Positions 24,247 to 34,236 of a DNA stretch of 64,000 bases are shown here, piece after piece. Source of the stretch: Thalassotalea loyana (lineage in GTDB: Bacteria; Pseudomonadota; Gammaproteobacteria; Enterobacterales; Alteromonadaceae); assembly GCF_030161435.1 (NCBI RefSeq), contig NZ_BSSV01000004.1, forward strand, positions 248,001 through 312,000, given 5' to 3'. A program made the translations under genes and the position numbers. The first letter of the stretch is position 1, and each line of letters starts with the position of its first letter. The notes under the pieces were generated by a model. It was given only the letters and a program-made list of their open reading frames with translations. It was not told where the DNA came from and made no database searches.

Positions 24247-25662
24247 GTGAAGCAGATAAGATTATTATGCCGTACCGCACATACATACGGCTTCCACAAG
24301 AACAAAACAGGATTTGATAAGCATAACTTTAGATTGGATGAATTAGCGCCAGAAGAGCGTAATTACAGCCTAGAACTAAGCCATAACAATGTGATATATC
24401 GACAAGGTGAGCCTGTCGAACCTTCACAATTGACCGACCTATTAGCAGAGATCGAAGCCGACCAACAGAACAAACTCAAGCAGGTCAAAGGCGGAATGTC
24501 TGACAAATATGTTGGAGAGCTAAACCTTGCTCGTTCTAAGAGCAAGTCCAAACTAAAAAAGTGGGTGGAGAATGCCTCAAATCCGCTAGAAAGGGACTTT
24601 TTCAATGAGCTACTGGCAAAGGTGGGAATTGATAAAATTCACGCTAAGACAGAGCTTAAAAGGCTGTCTAGCTTTGGCAAGATCAAACGCTACAACAACA
24701 AGAAAAAAACCATTCACAAGTTAGAAGAGTGCAATAAACTCCTAACAGTCAACGACAATGGCTCTATGTCATTGAAAGTCATATCTTCAGAAAAAATTTT
24801 TAAAATTCCTGATAAGCACGGTGTTAGCATCTCCGCTGAAGATTGGAACAAGTTAATCGAGCTATTCCACAACAAATTTTACAGTGACTATGATGCTTAT
24901 TACACCGCCGTCCATCTAGACGAAAAAGCAGAAAATCCACACGCTCACCATCGTTTGAGTGGTTATAACAACACAACTAGACAGTTTGACTTACCTGATC
25001 ACGAGTTAAACTTAGTACGTAAGCTGTATAACAAGCCTGATCTCTTTAGTGGTAAAAAGTGGAGTAAGTTAAGCCCTGACGAAGTAGAGCAGTTCGGCCA
25101 ACTTTATCAAAACATTATGTTTAAATACTGTAATACCCAATTACAAAAACTGGGCTACAACATCAATGCAGTGAAACGCACACCGCAAGAAGTAAAACAA
25201 GACGCACACGAATATTCAAACCTCAAGATTAGGCATCGAGTTCATAACGGAGTCAATCAACTCAATGACGATAAAACCGAGCTAATAGAAGCGGTAAGCG
25301 ACCTTAAACATCAAGAGCAACGCTGGAAAGATAAAGCCATTCAGGAGCGAAAAACGGCTATCAACTGGAACAAAAAAGCCAAGCAGCAAAAGGCACTATT
25401 ACAACGTACTAAAGCGAACCTGACTCAGTGGTTTGAAGAAAAATTTGAGCAATGGTTTAACGGCTTATTGACGTTCAAAAAATCCAACCTTAACCGAGAT
25501 CTGATCCAACCTGTCGAGCTTCATCTGTCCCTTACTCAAGAACGTGAAGACGCTGGAAAACTCTTAATGGATGAGGTTGAACTAGCTCTACAACAAGATC
25601 AGCTTAGACGTTATAAAAAGGAGTTTGATAGACAAGAGGCAAAGAACCGATATAAAAATTAA
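24247..25662 (+). CDS. MobV-like relaxase
   Basis: The 471-residue protein carries the metal-binding motif of Mob/Pre relaxases: His223-Leu-Asp-Glu-x4-Pro-His232-Ala-His234 within 'YYTAVHLDEKAENPHAHH'. A long coiled, lysine-rich tail follows (from about 330), as is common in this group. Relaxases nick oriT and pilot the strand during mobilisation. The start is GTG; AAGGAG lies about 13 bases upstream, rather far, so a later start is possible. The catalytic tyrosine or histidine at the N-terminus is not obvious. The family call rests mainly on the HxDE-PHxH motif. Confidence 0.68.
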   Translation: MKQIRLLCRTAHTYGFHKNKTGFDKHNFRLDELAPEERNYSLELSHNNVIYRQGEPVEPSQLTDLLAEIEADQQNKLKQVKGGMSDKYVGELNLARSKSKSKLKKWVENASNPLERDFFNELLAKVGIDKIHAKTELKRLSSFGKIKRYNNKKKTIHKLEECNKLLTVNDNGSMSLKVISSEKIFKIPDKHGVSISAEDWNKLIELFHNKFYSDYDAYYTAVHLDEKAENPHAHHRLSGYNNTTRQFDLPDHELNLVRKLYNKPDLFSGKKWSKLSPDEVEQFGQLYQNIMFKYCNTQLQKLGYNINAVKRTPQEVKQDAHEYSNLKIRHRVHNGVNQLNDDKTELIEAVSDLKHQEQRWKDKAIQERKTAINWNKKAKQQKALLQRTKANLTQWFEEKFEQWFNGLLTFKKSNLNRDLIQPVELHLSLTQEREDAGKLLMDEVELALQQDQLRRYKKEFDRQEAKNRYKN

Positions 25663-25719
25663 TCTGTCACTTGGACGAAAAATCACAGCAAAGCCACAAG
25701 ACCAAACACGCTAAACTAT

Positions 25720-26421
25720 CTATGTCCTCTTACCCGGTTTTCTCTTATTCATTTTCTCGCTTTGAAATTGACCGTCTTTCAGGCGATAGATGGAAAAATC
25801 GTAATCCCCTTCTCTACGAGGCGCAGAAATTTGAGGTGGATGCTGATAATCAAAATCTTTAACGATACCGACTGTACGGATTTTGTTCTTGATAGAACGG
25901 ATCTGCTCTTTTCGAGCTTGATTAGTAGACACGCCCAGAAAATCGACTAAGAAGTAAAAATTAGCTCTATATGGGTAATACGCCAACGTTTGAATATGCA
26001 GTTTGATAGATGAGACTTGCTTGTATGACATAAGCGCACTTAACCCCACATTTACCGCTTTTGGATCTAGCAGTTCTTTTGCTTGGAGGTTTAGGAACTG
26101 GCGACTAAAAGTGACGTTGATACGATCATCATCACAGGAAATTTTGGCAATAAAGGGATGCTGAATATTTATAACAGCTTGCTCGATTTTACTCTTTGAA
26201 AGCTTCACCCAACCAAATAGAGACTCTTCTGATTTAAAATCTTTAAGGAAGATTTCAACGTGATTAACGATATCGTCTTTCATTCCAGCTTGAGCAAGAA
26301 AGGACAACACCAATTTCATTTGAAATGGGGTTAAATTTTCTGGGTAAAGTGCGGATTGAGCGTCAGAGTTGTTGACCACACAATCACGAGGTAATCTTAA
26401 AAAAAGGTTGTTTGATAGCAT
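25720..26421 (-). CDS. Rep_3-like replication initiator
   Basis: The 233-residue protein has the two-winged-helix layout of plasmid Rep_3 initiators. 'ENLTPFQMKLVLSFLAQAG' fits the first domain, and 'YYPYRANFYFLVDFLGV' followed by a basic 'RSIKNKIRTVGIV' fits the second. AAGGAG is eight bases upstream of ATG. Iteron-like repeats lie 210-290 bases upstream of the start, the usual place for Rep binding. It would let the excised element replicate. Sequence similarity to known Rep proteins is faint, so another DNA-binding role is possible. Confidence 0.55.
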   Translation of the reverse strand: MLSNNLFLRLPRDCVVNNSDAQSALYPENLTPFQMKLVLSFLAQAGMKDDIVNHVEIFLKDFKSEESLFGWVKLSKSKIEQAVINIQHPFIAKISCDDDRINVTFSRQFLNLQAKELLDPKAVNVGLSALMSYKQVSSIKLHIQTLAYYPYRANFYFLVDFLGVSTNQARKEQIRSIKNKIRTVGIVKDFDYQHPPQISAPRREGDYDFSIYRLKDGQFQSEKMNKRKPGKRT

Positions 26422-26518
26422 ATTTTTTCTCCTTGGTTGATTATGCTATCTCGTGAGAAAAAATATAATTTATGGTTAAGCTATTGATAAAAAGTAAAAA
26501 TATGCTAACAATGATTAT

Positions 26519-26574
26519 ATCTCGCTGCATCGAGATTTTCCGAAACTAAAGAACTTTTGCCGAGTTCTTTTTTT
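26519..26574 (+). ncRNA. candidate antisense RNA 3' end opposite the rep leader
   Basis: Two plus-strand hairpins lie in the rep leader: ATCTCG-CTGCAT-CGAGAT (26519-26536) and AAAGAACT-TTTGCCG-AGTTCTTT (26548-26570). The latter is followed by a T-run to 26574. On the minus (rep) strand no T-run follows, so the second is a plus-strand terminator. A short countertranscript that limits rep expression would end here. No promoter for it is certain. Confidence 0.35.
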
Positions 26575-26629
26575 TCGTTCTTCAATCAGTAAACCTCAAA
26601 AAAAACAAATTGCAAGAGCAAAAACCTTA

Positions 26630-26713
26630 TTGTACACACCTTCCTAGTTGTACACACCAAAGATTATTACACACACCAATACGCTCTATTGCTCCCCCCT
26701 AATTGTTCACCCC
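26630..26713. repeat. iteron-like repeats, candidate replication origin; content of 26422-26961
   Basis: TTGTACACACC occurs at 26630 and 26648, TTACACACACC at 26667, and weaker copies TTGCTCCCCC at 26689 and TTGTTCACCCC at 26703. Spacing is 18-22 bases, except 14 for the last. Such repeats upstream of a rep gene act as initiator binding sites. The remainder of the 540-base gap is AT-rich with the hairpins at 26519-26574 and no gene. Confidence 0.5.
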
Positions 26714-26961
26714 CTTACATCTGGGGTAATTCAATAATGGAATGATAATAAAATCTTTCTTTAATATAACAAAAGTGCATAGAAAGGTGTTTTAAGCTAA
26801 CTTTTAGGATTAGCCCATCCATTAGCTACAACAATGCTAAATCAGGCTAAAAACGCCATTTAAAGAGCTACTATCGCTATATGAGCATAAGGCTGATGAA
26901 TCAGAGATTCACAGAAATGAAAAATCAGAGATTTTTCTGCCTCTGAGTGAAAATTATTGAG

Positions 26962-27870
26962 TTATGCGTCTTGCATCAAGTCCCAAAACTCACTGTCTAA
27001 CTTTTTAATTTCAATGACCTTTTCAACTTGCATTCCCAAGTTAAAATCATAAATGTATTGAGCGAGTTGCTGACCATCGATCAAAACCAGTGCGGTAGTG
27101 CCATTCAAGTTATTAGCGTATTCTTGAGCACCTTTCGTATAAGATGAAGTGGTAATGAAAATCCCTTTGTTCGATTGTGCGACAGCTAACGCACCAACAA
27201 ACTTCTGAATCTCGTCTCGACCAACCGTATTACCAATATCATAACGTTTTGCTTGGATGTGGATTCGCCCTAACCCCAACAAATCTTCTTTGATAATCCC
27301 GTCAATTCCACCATCGTTAGAGGCTTGAGTCACTTCACCAGCGTTTTTAACTTGTCCACCATAACCCATTCGTTCAAGCAGAGACACGACAAGATGTTCA
27401 AACTCTCGTGGTGATTTTCTCAGAACCGTCTCTAAAATCTCATCGTAGATGGATTTTTTAATTTCATCGAATGATTCAGAAAAGAGCTGAAGTGGCGTTT
27501 TATCTTCCGCTTCAATATCAGCCGATTCATCTACCGCCAAAGGCTTTGATTTTCTCTTTGTATGTGCTTTATAGAGGTATATTTGAGCGTCTTCTCGTTG
27601 CAATACCAATCGACCAGCATCATTGATTTGATACATACCACGCTTAGGCTTATCGATATACCCTGCTAAATTTAAAAAGCTCATTGCCCACGAGATCCGA
27701 TCTAAAAAAACGGGACCATTACCAGAATCATACATTTGCTCAATCTCTTCATCAGAGAGTTGGAAATGTTGCGCCAACGGTTTAACCAGCTCTTTGAGTT
27801 TCTTTACTTCACCATCAAGTAAGTGAGTTAAAACTACAAATCGAATCTCATTGTGCTTGGGGATTGTCAT
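26962..27870 (-). CDS. mrr: Mrr-like type IV restriction endonuclease
   Basis: The 302-residue protein has an N-terminal winged-helix Mrr_N domain (about 1-95) and a C-terminal Mrr catalytic domain of PD-(D/E)xK type, with Glu158 (EFEHLV), Asp190 (DGGIDGII) and Gln206-x-Lys208 (HIQAKRY). Mrr enzymes cut methylated DNA. The gene follows hsdR by ten bases with AGG before ATG, as the last gene of the hsdM-hsdS-hsdR operon. It would add a modification-dependent barrier beside the modification-protected type I system. Confidence 0.87.
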   Translation of the reverse strand: MTIPKHNEIRFVVLTHLLDGEVKKLKELVKPLAQHFQLSDEEIEQMYDSGNGPVFLDRISWAMSFLNLAGYIDKPKRGMYQINDAGRLVLQREDAQIYLYKAHTKRKSKPLAVDESADIEAEDKTPLQLFSESFDEIKKSIYDEILETVLRKSPREFEHLVVSLLERMGYGGQVKNAGEVTQASNDGGIDGIIKEDLLGLGRIHIQAKRYDIGNTVGRDEIQKFVGALAVAQSNKGIFITTSSYTKGAQEYANNLNGTTALVLIDGQQLAQYIYDFNLGMQVEKVIEIKKLDSEFWDLMQDA

Positions 27871-27880
27871 AATTCTTTAC

Positions 27881-30800
27881 CTATGCCGCATTGCGCTTAA
27901 AGTTCTCAGCCTGCTCAAAAATCTCTTTATATACTTCATCACGATCAATCGGTGGGTAGCCCCACTCATCGAGCAAAATGATCAGGTCAAAGTGCAACTC
28001 AGCTTTGATATCGTCTCGCTTGTTCCAATCGGTGTATTTCGCTTTATCATCAATGACCTTCTTCACCTCTTTAGATAGGTCAAGCAGCTTCTCTTCGGGA
28101 TAGGTAAAGTCATACTTGTGAGCCAGTGAAATGAGAATGTCGTAAAAGGCTTTTTCTTCAAAATCTATCCCCATTTCACCAAACGAGGCCATTTCAGCAC
28201 GTAGTTCATTGTAAAGGTTGATAATTTCATCAGAAAAATCATTAATGACTTCCGAACGAAGTACATCCTTTTCATCACGCTCATTGTACTTTTCAACCAA
28301 CATATTCATTTTCTTAGTGAAATCGACACCTTTCACTTTATTGGTCTTTTTAAACTCACCAATCGCTTTTGCAAGCATTTGCTGAAGCAGTTGAAGTTTG
28401 GTGTTTGGCTGTTTCACCATCTCCAACTTAGCAAGATAATCATCATCAAAAATATCAATCTCGCCACCGTCTTTCTCGCCCAGTTTAAAGATCTCTTCAA
28501 CACCATCACTCATTAGTGCGTCTTTGACCAAATCACGCACCTTGCGGTTCATTTGGTCAACATCTGGCGCACCACCCGTAGTGATCTTAAATACGATGGT
28601 TCGAACCGCTAGATAATAGTGAATCTTGTCCTTATGCTCTTTGGTCAGCTCACTACTACCCACACAAATGTCATAGGCTGATTTAAGGCGTTTGGTCAGA
28701 TCCATAAACGTCTTTTCAAACTTCTTGGTTCTAAGTGCAAAATCAGCCGAGGCATTCAAGCAATGTAACTGCTCTAATGGCGTACCACTGAAGTAAGGCT
28801 TAGAGTCGAACTTATGGAACAGCCCATCCAACAGGCTCAGGTGATCCTTAACGATAATGACCGACTGTTTAATGTCTTCTAAGTTCTGATCTTGCCCTGC
28901 TGTGTATTGGGAAAGTGCAAGGTTCATCTGTTTTTTTATGCCGATGTAATCGACTACCAAACCATTCTCTTTACCTTCAAATTTACGGTTTACTCTCGAA
29001 ATAGTTTGGATCAGATTATGTTTTTGCAAAGGCTTATCAATGTAGATGGTATCGAGGAACGGCACATCAAAGCCTGTTAGCCACATATCTACCACAATAG
29101 CGATTTTGAAGTTCGATTTACCATTTTTAAACTGACGATCCAGCTCTTTACGGTACTCTTTATTGCCGAGTTTGTTCCAGAGAGCTTTATCATCGTCTTT
29201 GTTACGAGTCATAATCATCTTGACTCGTTCCATCGGCTTCACTTTCTTCTTATCACTTTCTGATAGAGTTGCACCGTCTTCACAGACTTTTACTTCATCC
29301 CACTCAGGGCGAAGCTCAAGCAGTTCTTTATAGAACTGATAAGCGATTTCACGACTACTACAAACGAACATTGCTTTGCCTTTTTGAGTCGTGCCTTCTT
29401 CAATACGATTCTCATAATGCTCAACAAAGTCTCTCGCTATGGCTTTGATACGATCTGGGTCGCCTAGTATGGTAGACATACTCGCCATAGCCGTTTTGCT
29501 TTTATCTATTTGATATTCGTTTGTTCCAGCGTCTTCACACTCTTTATAGTATTTTTCGACTTCATCAAGCTGGCGACCATCAAGTAACACTTTTGCAGCT
29601 CGACCTTCATACACAATACGAACAGTAATTTCATCGTAAACCGATTCTGTCATTGTGTAGCTATCGACAACCGCACCAAATACATCCAGCGTTGCGTCAA
29701 TCGGTGTGCCAGTAAAGCCGACATAAGTAGCGTGTGGTAAAGAGTCGTGAAGATACTTGGCAAAGCCGTAAGTCTTTTTCACTCCGTCTTCAGTAACGGT
29801 AATTTTCTGTTCTAAATTGGTTTGGCTGCGGTGCGCTTCATCCGAAATACAAATGACGTTGGTTCGCTCCGTCAGCAGCTCTAAATCTTCAGTAAATTTA
29901 TGGATGGTAGTCAGGAATACACCGCCACTTTTACGCCCTTTCAGGTGTTCACGAAGTTCAGCACGGCTCTCAACGCTAATGATGTTTTGATCGCCCACGT
30001 AACCTTTTGCATTAGTAAATTGACCTGAAAGCTGATCATCCAGATCGGTACGATCAGTGATGAGAATAAGAGTTGGGCTGCCCAACTCGACATCTTTCAT
30101 CAGTAGTCGAGATAAGAACAACATTGTGTAGCTCTTACCACAACCAGTCGCACCGAAATACGTACCACCCTTACCATCACCGCTCATCAACTTTCCGTGC
30201 TCATCAAAGCACTTCATATGCTGTTTGATATTGGCAAAAAGCTTTGTTGCTGCGTAATACTGAGGATAACGACAAACAATCTTCTCTTGTTTGCTCGAAG
30301 TATCAGGTAGGTAGATAAAGTGACGAATCACATCAGTAAGTCGTTTCTTATTGAACAAGCCACTGATCATCGTAAACAGTGAATCAATACCATCTTTGTC
30401 TAGCTTTTCTTCACCCGTAATTTTACGCCAAGAGTAAAAGAACTCGTATGGGGCAAAGTACGACCCCATTTTGCTGTTCACACCATCACTGATCACGCAT
30501 AGAGCGTTGTATTTGAATAGCTCAGGGATATCTCGATCATAACGAGTGGTTAGCTGTTTATACGCATCATAGATAGTTGCTTCTTCACGAATGGCACTCT
30601 TAAATTCAAACACCACAAGAGGTAAGCCATTGATGTAAAGAATCCCATCAGGGATACGCAGCTCATAGCCTTGTATTTCCATTTGGTTAACAATGCGATA
30701 GATATTACCGTCTTGCTTTGGTAAGTAACTCAAACTCGATTCTGCTACTTTTTGCTGGTCACTAGCCTCTGATTCAAGAGCAGCAACAACACTCTCAAAG

Positions 30801-31123
30801 TTAATAAGCTGAATGTATAAATCTTTCTGGCTTGCATCTTCACGCTTGAGGAGAAAACCATCAGAGACAAACTTCATTATGGCTTTGTTGGTATCGTAGA
30901 GATCAGAAGCTGGAAGATACTCAAGCTTATGGATAATTTGCTCTATCTCATAGGCTGTAATACCTTCCGCTTGATAACGTTTAGCTAGAAATTCACGAAG
31001 ATCGGACTTAATCAGCACATCTTCAGGTGCTCGCTCAATCGCCTCACCACGAGTATGTGGATAGCCTTCTTTCCCTAGCATTTCAATAATGGCTTGTTCT
31101 AGCCGTTCTTCTGTGAATTTCAT
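27881..31123 (-). CDS. hsdR: type I restriction enzyme, motor/nuclease subunit R
   Basis: HsdR translocates and cuts DNA lacking the host's methylation. The 1080-residue protein has the N-terminal nuclease (Asp159 in RIPDG, Glu173-x-Lys175 in VFEFKSA), then a superfamily-2 helicase with Walker A GATGCGKS (324-331), DEAHRSQ and FTGTPI, and 'TISRVNRKF' as motif VI. A C-terminal helical domain contacts HsdM. Length is typical for type I R subunits. It lies 11 bases after hsdS and ten before mrr. No frameshift is visible. Confidence 0.93.
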   Translation of the reverse strand: MKFTEERLEQAIIEMLGKEGYPHTRGEAIERAPEDVLIKSDLREFLAKRYQAEGITAYEIEQIIHKLEYLPASDLYDTNKAIMKFVSDGFLLKREDASQKDLYIQLINFESVVAALESEASDQQKVAESSLSYLPKQDGNIYRIVNQMEIQGYELRIPDGILYINGLPLVVFEFKSAIREEATIYDAYKQLTTRYDRDIPELFKYNALCVISDGVNSKMGSYFAPYEFFYSWRKITGEEKLDKDGIDSLFTMISGLFNKKRLTDVIRHFIYLPDTSSKQEKIVCRYPQYYAATKLFANIKQHMKCFDEHGKLMSGDGKGGTYFGATGCGKSYTMLFLSRLLMKDVELGSPTLILITDRTDLDDQLSGQFTNAKGYVGDQNIISVESRAELREHLKGRKSGGVFLTTIHKFTEDLELLTERTNVICISDEAHRSQTNLEQKITVTEDGVKKTYGFAKYLHDSLPHATYVGFTGTPIDATLDVFGAVVDSYTMTESVYDEITVRIVYEGRAAKVLLDGRQLDEVEKYYKECEDAGTNEYQIDKSKTAMASMSTILGDPDRIKAIARDFVEHYENRIEEGTTQKGKAMFVCSSREIAYQFYKELLELRPEWDEVKVCEDGATLSESDKKKVKPMERVKMIMTRNKDDDKALWNKLGNKEYRKELDRQFKNGKSNFKIAIVVDMWLTGFDVPFLDTIYIDKPLQKHNLIQTISRVNRKFEGKENGLVVDYIGIKKQMNLALSQYTAGQDQNLEDIKQSVIIVKDHLSLLDGLFHKFDSKPYFSGTPLEQLHCLNASADFALRTKKFEKTFMDLTKRLKSAYDICVGSSELTKEHKDKIHYYLAVRTIVFKITTGGAPDVDQMNRKVRDLVKDALMSDGVEEIFKLGEKDGGEIDIFDDDYLAKLEMVKQPNTKLQLLQQMLAKAIGEFKKTNKVKGVDFTKKMNMLVEKYNERDEKDVLRSEVINDFSDEIINLYNELRAEMASFGEMGIDFEEKAFYDILISLAHKYDFTYPEEKLLDLSKEVKKVIDDKAKYTDWNKRDDIKAELHFDLIILLDEWGYPPIDRDEVYKEIFEQAENFKRNAA

Positions 31124-31134
31124 TGGTTTTGTCT

Positions 31135-32388
31135 CTATGCCTTACTTAAACTAGAAAGAAGAACTTCCTTCATCTGTCGCAACTTGGAGTTTTCTTCAAC
31201 TAAGAGTTCACCTTTACTCGTAATAGCTGAAAATGGGTTCTGTAAATATGAAAAACTCTCGAAGTTACTAGGGAGAACTAGCCTCAATTGCCTAATTAAC
31301 TTCAAACTAATCGTTTTCTGTGTAGAACCAGTTACACCTTCTTCAATTTGCTCTTTAATGGCACCACTTTTAAGCATAAAAAATAGCAGCGACCCATCTA
31401 ACTTTATTGGATTTATAACGACAGTATTTTGTCCTAGGCAAAAAGGCGTATCAGTACCAACATATGAACAAACCCCATAAGTACCAACTCTTGTTAGAAC
31501 TACGTCTCCTCTTTTTGGGGCATACTTCGAAGTAAACTCACTAAATACTTTATTATCAACTTTAAGTGTCCCCGTTAAATCAAGGTAGCTACCATCAACG
31601 TCAGTTACTCTCACCATTGACTTTCCCGAAGATGAGTAGGTTGGTGTCTTGTGCATTGAATCTATTACGTCAGCTACATCATCCATCGCATAAACACTCC
31701 AGCTAACAGGAATCTCGCTTAAACTTTCCTCGCAAAATACCATCTCACCACCTGAAGACTTGTAAGGCTTCCCTTCTAACTCAGGCTTACCGATGGATTC
31801 TGCGTATTCTTTCGAGATCGGGAACTCAAAATCAACAAACCACTGTTTGTAAAGAGCTTGAGCGGTATCTTCTAGCTTTTGAGTAAGTTGCTCGTTAAGT
31901 GCAATGCGGTCATTCACCACATTGTATTCACGCACGATTTCACGCTGCTTTTCGATAGATGGGATTGGTAGTTCCATATCGCAGAAGTCAGTCCAACTAA
32001 AACCACCACGGACACTATTGTCAGTCATAAACCAAGCGTTTCGGTCGAACTCTGAGCGCCTGCACCACATCATCAGATATGCAGGTAAAAGCTCTTCTTT
32101 ATCCTTGACCTCAAAAACCACATATGCTGGCGATACAATGATTGGTTCATCATCTTCAAGCATTGAAATGGGCAACACTTCATCTCGGCCAACGTGCATT
32201 GGGTTAAATGCAAATTGATTTTTCTTAACCACTCGGTAGGTACTAAGGTCAGTACCATTCACGTTGGCAACCGATGGCATAAAGTGTTTGTTTATGTTTA
32301 TGCCTTTAAGTGAAGAGATAGCTCCATCAGAATTTTTTAGCTTGACTAGGGTGACGTAATCACCAATACGCTTATAGTGTGATCTCAT
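31135..32388 (-). CDS. hsdS: type I restriction enzyme, specificity subunit S
   Basis: HsdS sets the recognition sequence of the HsdM2S methylase. The 417-residue protein has two target-recognition domains (about 1-150 and 205-370), each followed by a conserved helix: 'IPSIEKQREIVREYNVVNDRI' (in part) and the C-terminal 'ENSKLRQMKEVLLSSLSKA'. The start overlaps the hsdM end by 17 bases. The recognition sequence cannot be read from the protein. Confidence 0.9.
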   Translation of the reverse strand: MRSHYKRIGDYVTLVKLKNSDGAISSLKGININKHFMPSVANVNGTDLSTYRVVKKNQFAFNPMHVGRDEVLPISMLEDDEPIIVSPAYVVFEVKDKEELLPAYLMMWCRRSEFDRNAWFMTDNSVRGGFSWTDFCDMELPIPSIEKQREIVREYNVVNDRIALNEQLTQKLEDTAQALYKQWFVDFEFPISKEYAESIGKPELEGKPYKSSGGEMVFCEESLSEIPVSWSVYAMDDVADVIDSMHKTPTYSSSGKSMVRVTDVDGSYLDLTGTLKVDNKVFSEFTSKYAPKRGDVVLTRVGTYGVCSYVGTDTPFCLGQNTVVINPIKLDGSLLFFMLKSGAIKEQIEEGVTGSTQKTISLKLIRQLRLVLPSNFESFSYLQNPFSAITSKGELLVEENSKLRQMKEVLLSSLSKA

Positions 32389-33961
32389 AACCCAACTCTT
32401 TAAATACAGACAAAAGTTCCGATTTAGACGTTTCTTCTTGCTTCAATAGCGTTGTAAAGTCGTCTCGCATTTGACTCATTTTCTGGTCAAAATCGACATC
32501 TTCATCGTGATTTTTAAACTCGATATATTTACTTGGCACTAATGAGTAGTCTTTTGCTGCGATCTCTTCTTTAGTCGCAGAGTAACAATACTCAGCAATA
32601 TCTTTGTATTCCGTCTCGGCACGTACTTCTTGCCAAGTGTGAAGCGTTTCAGCAATTTCAGAGATTTTCTCTGGAGAGAATTGAACGTATTTTTTCTCGA
32701 ATGGTTCACCGTGTTTACGTAAATCCATAAACAGAACTTTGTCTTCACGGTTACGGTAATGACGAGTCAGATCTTCGTGTGGAACAGTTCGCTCTTTCTT
32801 GTTCTTATTAATAACCCAAAGTGTCACACTGATATCGGTGGTATAGAACATTTTCATCGGCAAAATGATGATCGCTTCTACTAAACCATTCTCGACAAGT
32901 TTCTGACGAATAGCCTTTTCTGTCCCATCACCTGATAACGCACCGTTAGCTAGAATAAATCCAGCCACACCGTTTTCAGATAGCTTAGACACCATATGCA
33001 GAATCCAACCATAGTTGGCATTGCCTGTTTGTGGCGTTTCGTAACCATCCCAACGATGATCATCAACCAGCTCATCAGAAGCTCGCCAGTCTTTTTGGTT
33101 AAATGGAGGGTTTGCCATAATAAAATCAGCTTTTAGAGTTTCGTGCTGGTCACTGGCAAAGGTATCTTTTGCTGCTGTACCAAGGTTGGCAGAGATACCA
33201 CGAATAGCGAGGTTCATTTTCGCTAGTTTGTAGGTTGCGCCTGTGTACTCTTGACCATACACAGAAATGTCTTTCTTGTTGCCCTTGTGGTTCTCAATGA
33301 ACTTCATTGACTGAACAAACATACCACCTGAACCACAACAAGGGTCATAGATTTTACCTTTGTATGGTTCAATCAGCTCTGCGATTAGGTTAACGATGCT
33401 CTTTGGTGTGTAGAACTCACCCTTACCCTTACCCTCTGCAATCGCAAATTTAGACAAGAAATATTCGTAGACTCGACCTACTACATCTTCGTGCGGATTC
33501 GCTAGGGTGTCGATGTTGTTAATCACATCAATCAATGCAGATAGCTTGCTGACATCCAAACCAAGACGAGAGAAGTAGTTATCAGGCAATGCACCCTGTA
33601 GTGCTTTGTTAGTTTTCTCGATGGTGCTTAAAGCGGTATCGATCTTTAGAGCAATATCTTCTTGTTTAGCGTTTTGCTGAACAAAGCTCCAACGACTGTT
33701 TTCTGGTAGATAAAACACATTGTCTTTGGTGTAGGCTGGAACCATATCAACGTGCTTTTCCAGCCCTGAATCAATCAGCTTTTGGCGCTGTTTCTCAAAT
33801 GTATCGCTGATGAATTTGAGGAAAATCAGACTCAATACGATGTGTTTGTACTCTGACGATTCAACACTACCACGCAGCTTATTTGCCGCATCCCAGAGTG
33901 TTTCTTCAAATGATTTTTCTTTCTTTTTTGCTGCTGCTTTTTTTGGAGACTGTTTAGCCAC
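32372..33961 (-). CDS. hsdM: type I restriction enzyme, methyltransferase subunit M
   Basis: HsdM methylates adenine N6 at the site chosen by HsdS. The 529-residue protein has an HsdM N-terminal helical domain, 'GRVYEYFLSKFA', the SAM motif DPCCGSGGMF (206-215) and the catalytic NPPF (284-287). It is first in the operon hsdM-hsdS-hsdR-mrr. The 275-base gap to the divergent ardC gene would hold its promoter. Confidence 0.93.
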   Translation of the reverse strand: MAKQSPKKAAAKKKEKSFEETLWDAANKLRGSVESSEYKHIVLSLIFLKFISDTFEKQRQKLIDSGLEKHVDMVPAYTKDNVFYLPENSRWSFVQQNAKQEDIALKIDTALSTIEKTNKALQGALPDNYFSRLGLDVSKLSALIDVINNIDTLANPHEDVVGRVYEYFLSKFAIAEGKGKGEFYTPKSIVNLIAELIEPYKGKIYDPCCGSGGMFVQSMKFIENHKGNKKDISVYGQEYTGATYKLAKMNLAIRGISANLGTAAKDTFASDQHETLKADFIMANPPFNQKDWRASDELVDDHRWDGYETPQTGNANYGWILHMVSKLSENGVAGFILANGALSGDGTEKAIRQKLVENGLVEAIIILPMKMFYTTDISVTLWVINKNKKERTVPHEDLTRHYRNREDKVLFMDLRKHGEPFEKKYVQFSPEKISEIAETLHTWQEVRAETEYKDIAEYCYSATKEEIAAKDYSLVPSKYIEFKNHDEDVDFDQKMSQMRDDFTTLLKQEETSKSELLSVFKELGYEITL

Positions 33962-34236
33962 TTACGCACACCCTATAGGATTCTGTTAAGAATATTTTAT
34001 TGGTTAAATTTTGGGCCAAATACTATCAGAAACACCCTGATTTTTCTATTGAAATCACACTCATATCAAGTTGATAGACATCACTTTTAACTAAATTGGC
34101 ACTAGAAATTTCGCTTCTACTATTTCCTCAAAAAGCCGAAATCTAGGGATAAAATTAACGCTATATTTTCAATAACTTGGATAATTCAAAATCAGTGATA
34201 CGACATAAGTAAACGGCCGAAGAAAAGGAGTTACTT

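Noticed and set aside
25671-25862. 63-codon plus-strand frame after the relaxase
   Set aside because: It overlaps the 3' end of the Rep-like gene in antisense and has no ribosome binding site.
26630-26713. CRISPR array
   Set aside because: The repeats are about 11 bases with poor copies and spacing of 14-22 bases; they fit iterons, not CRISPR.
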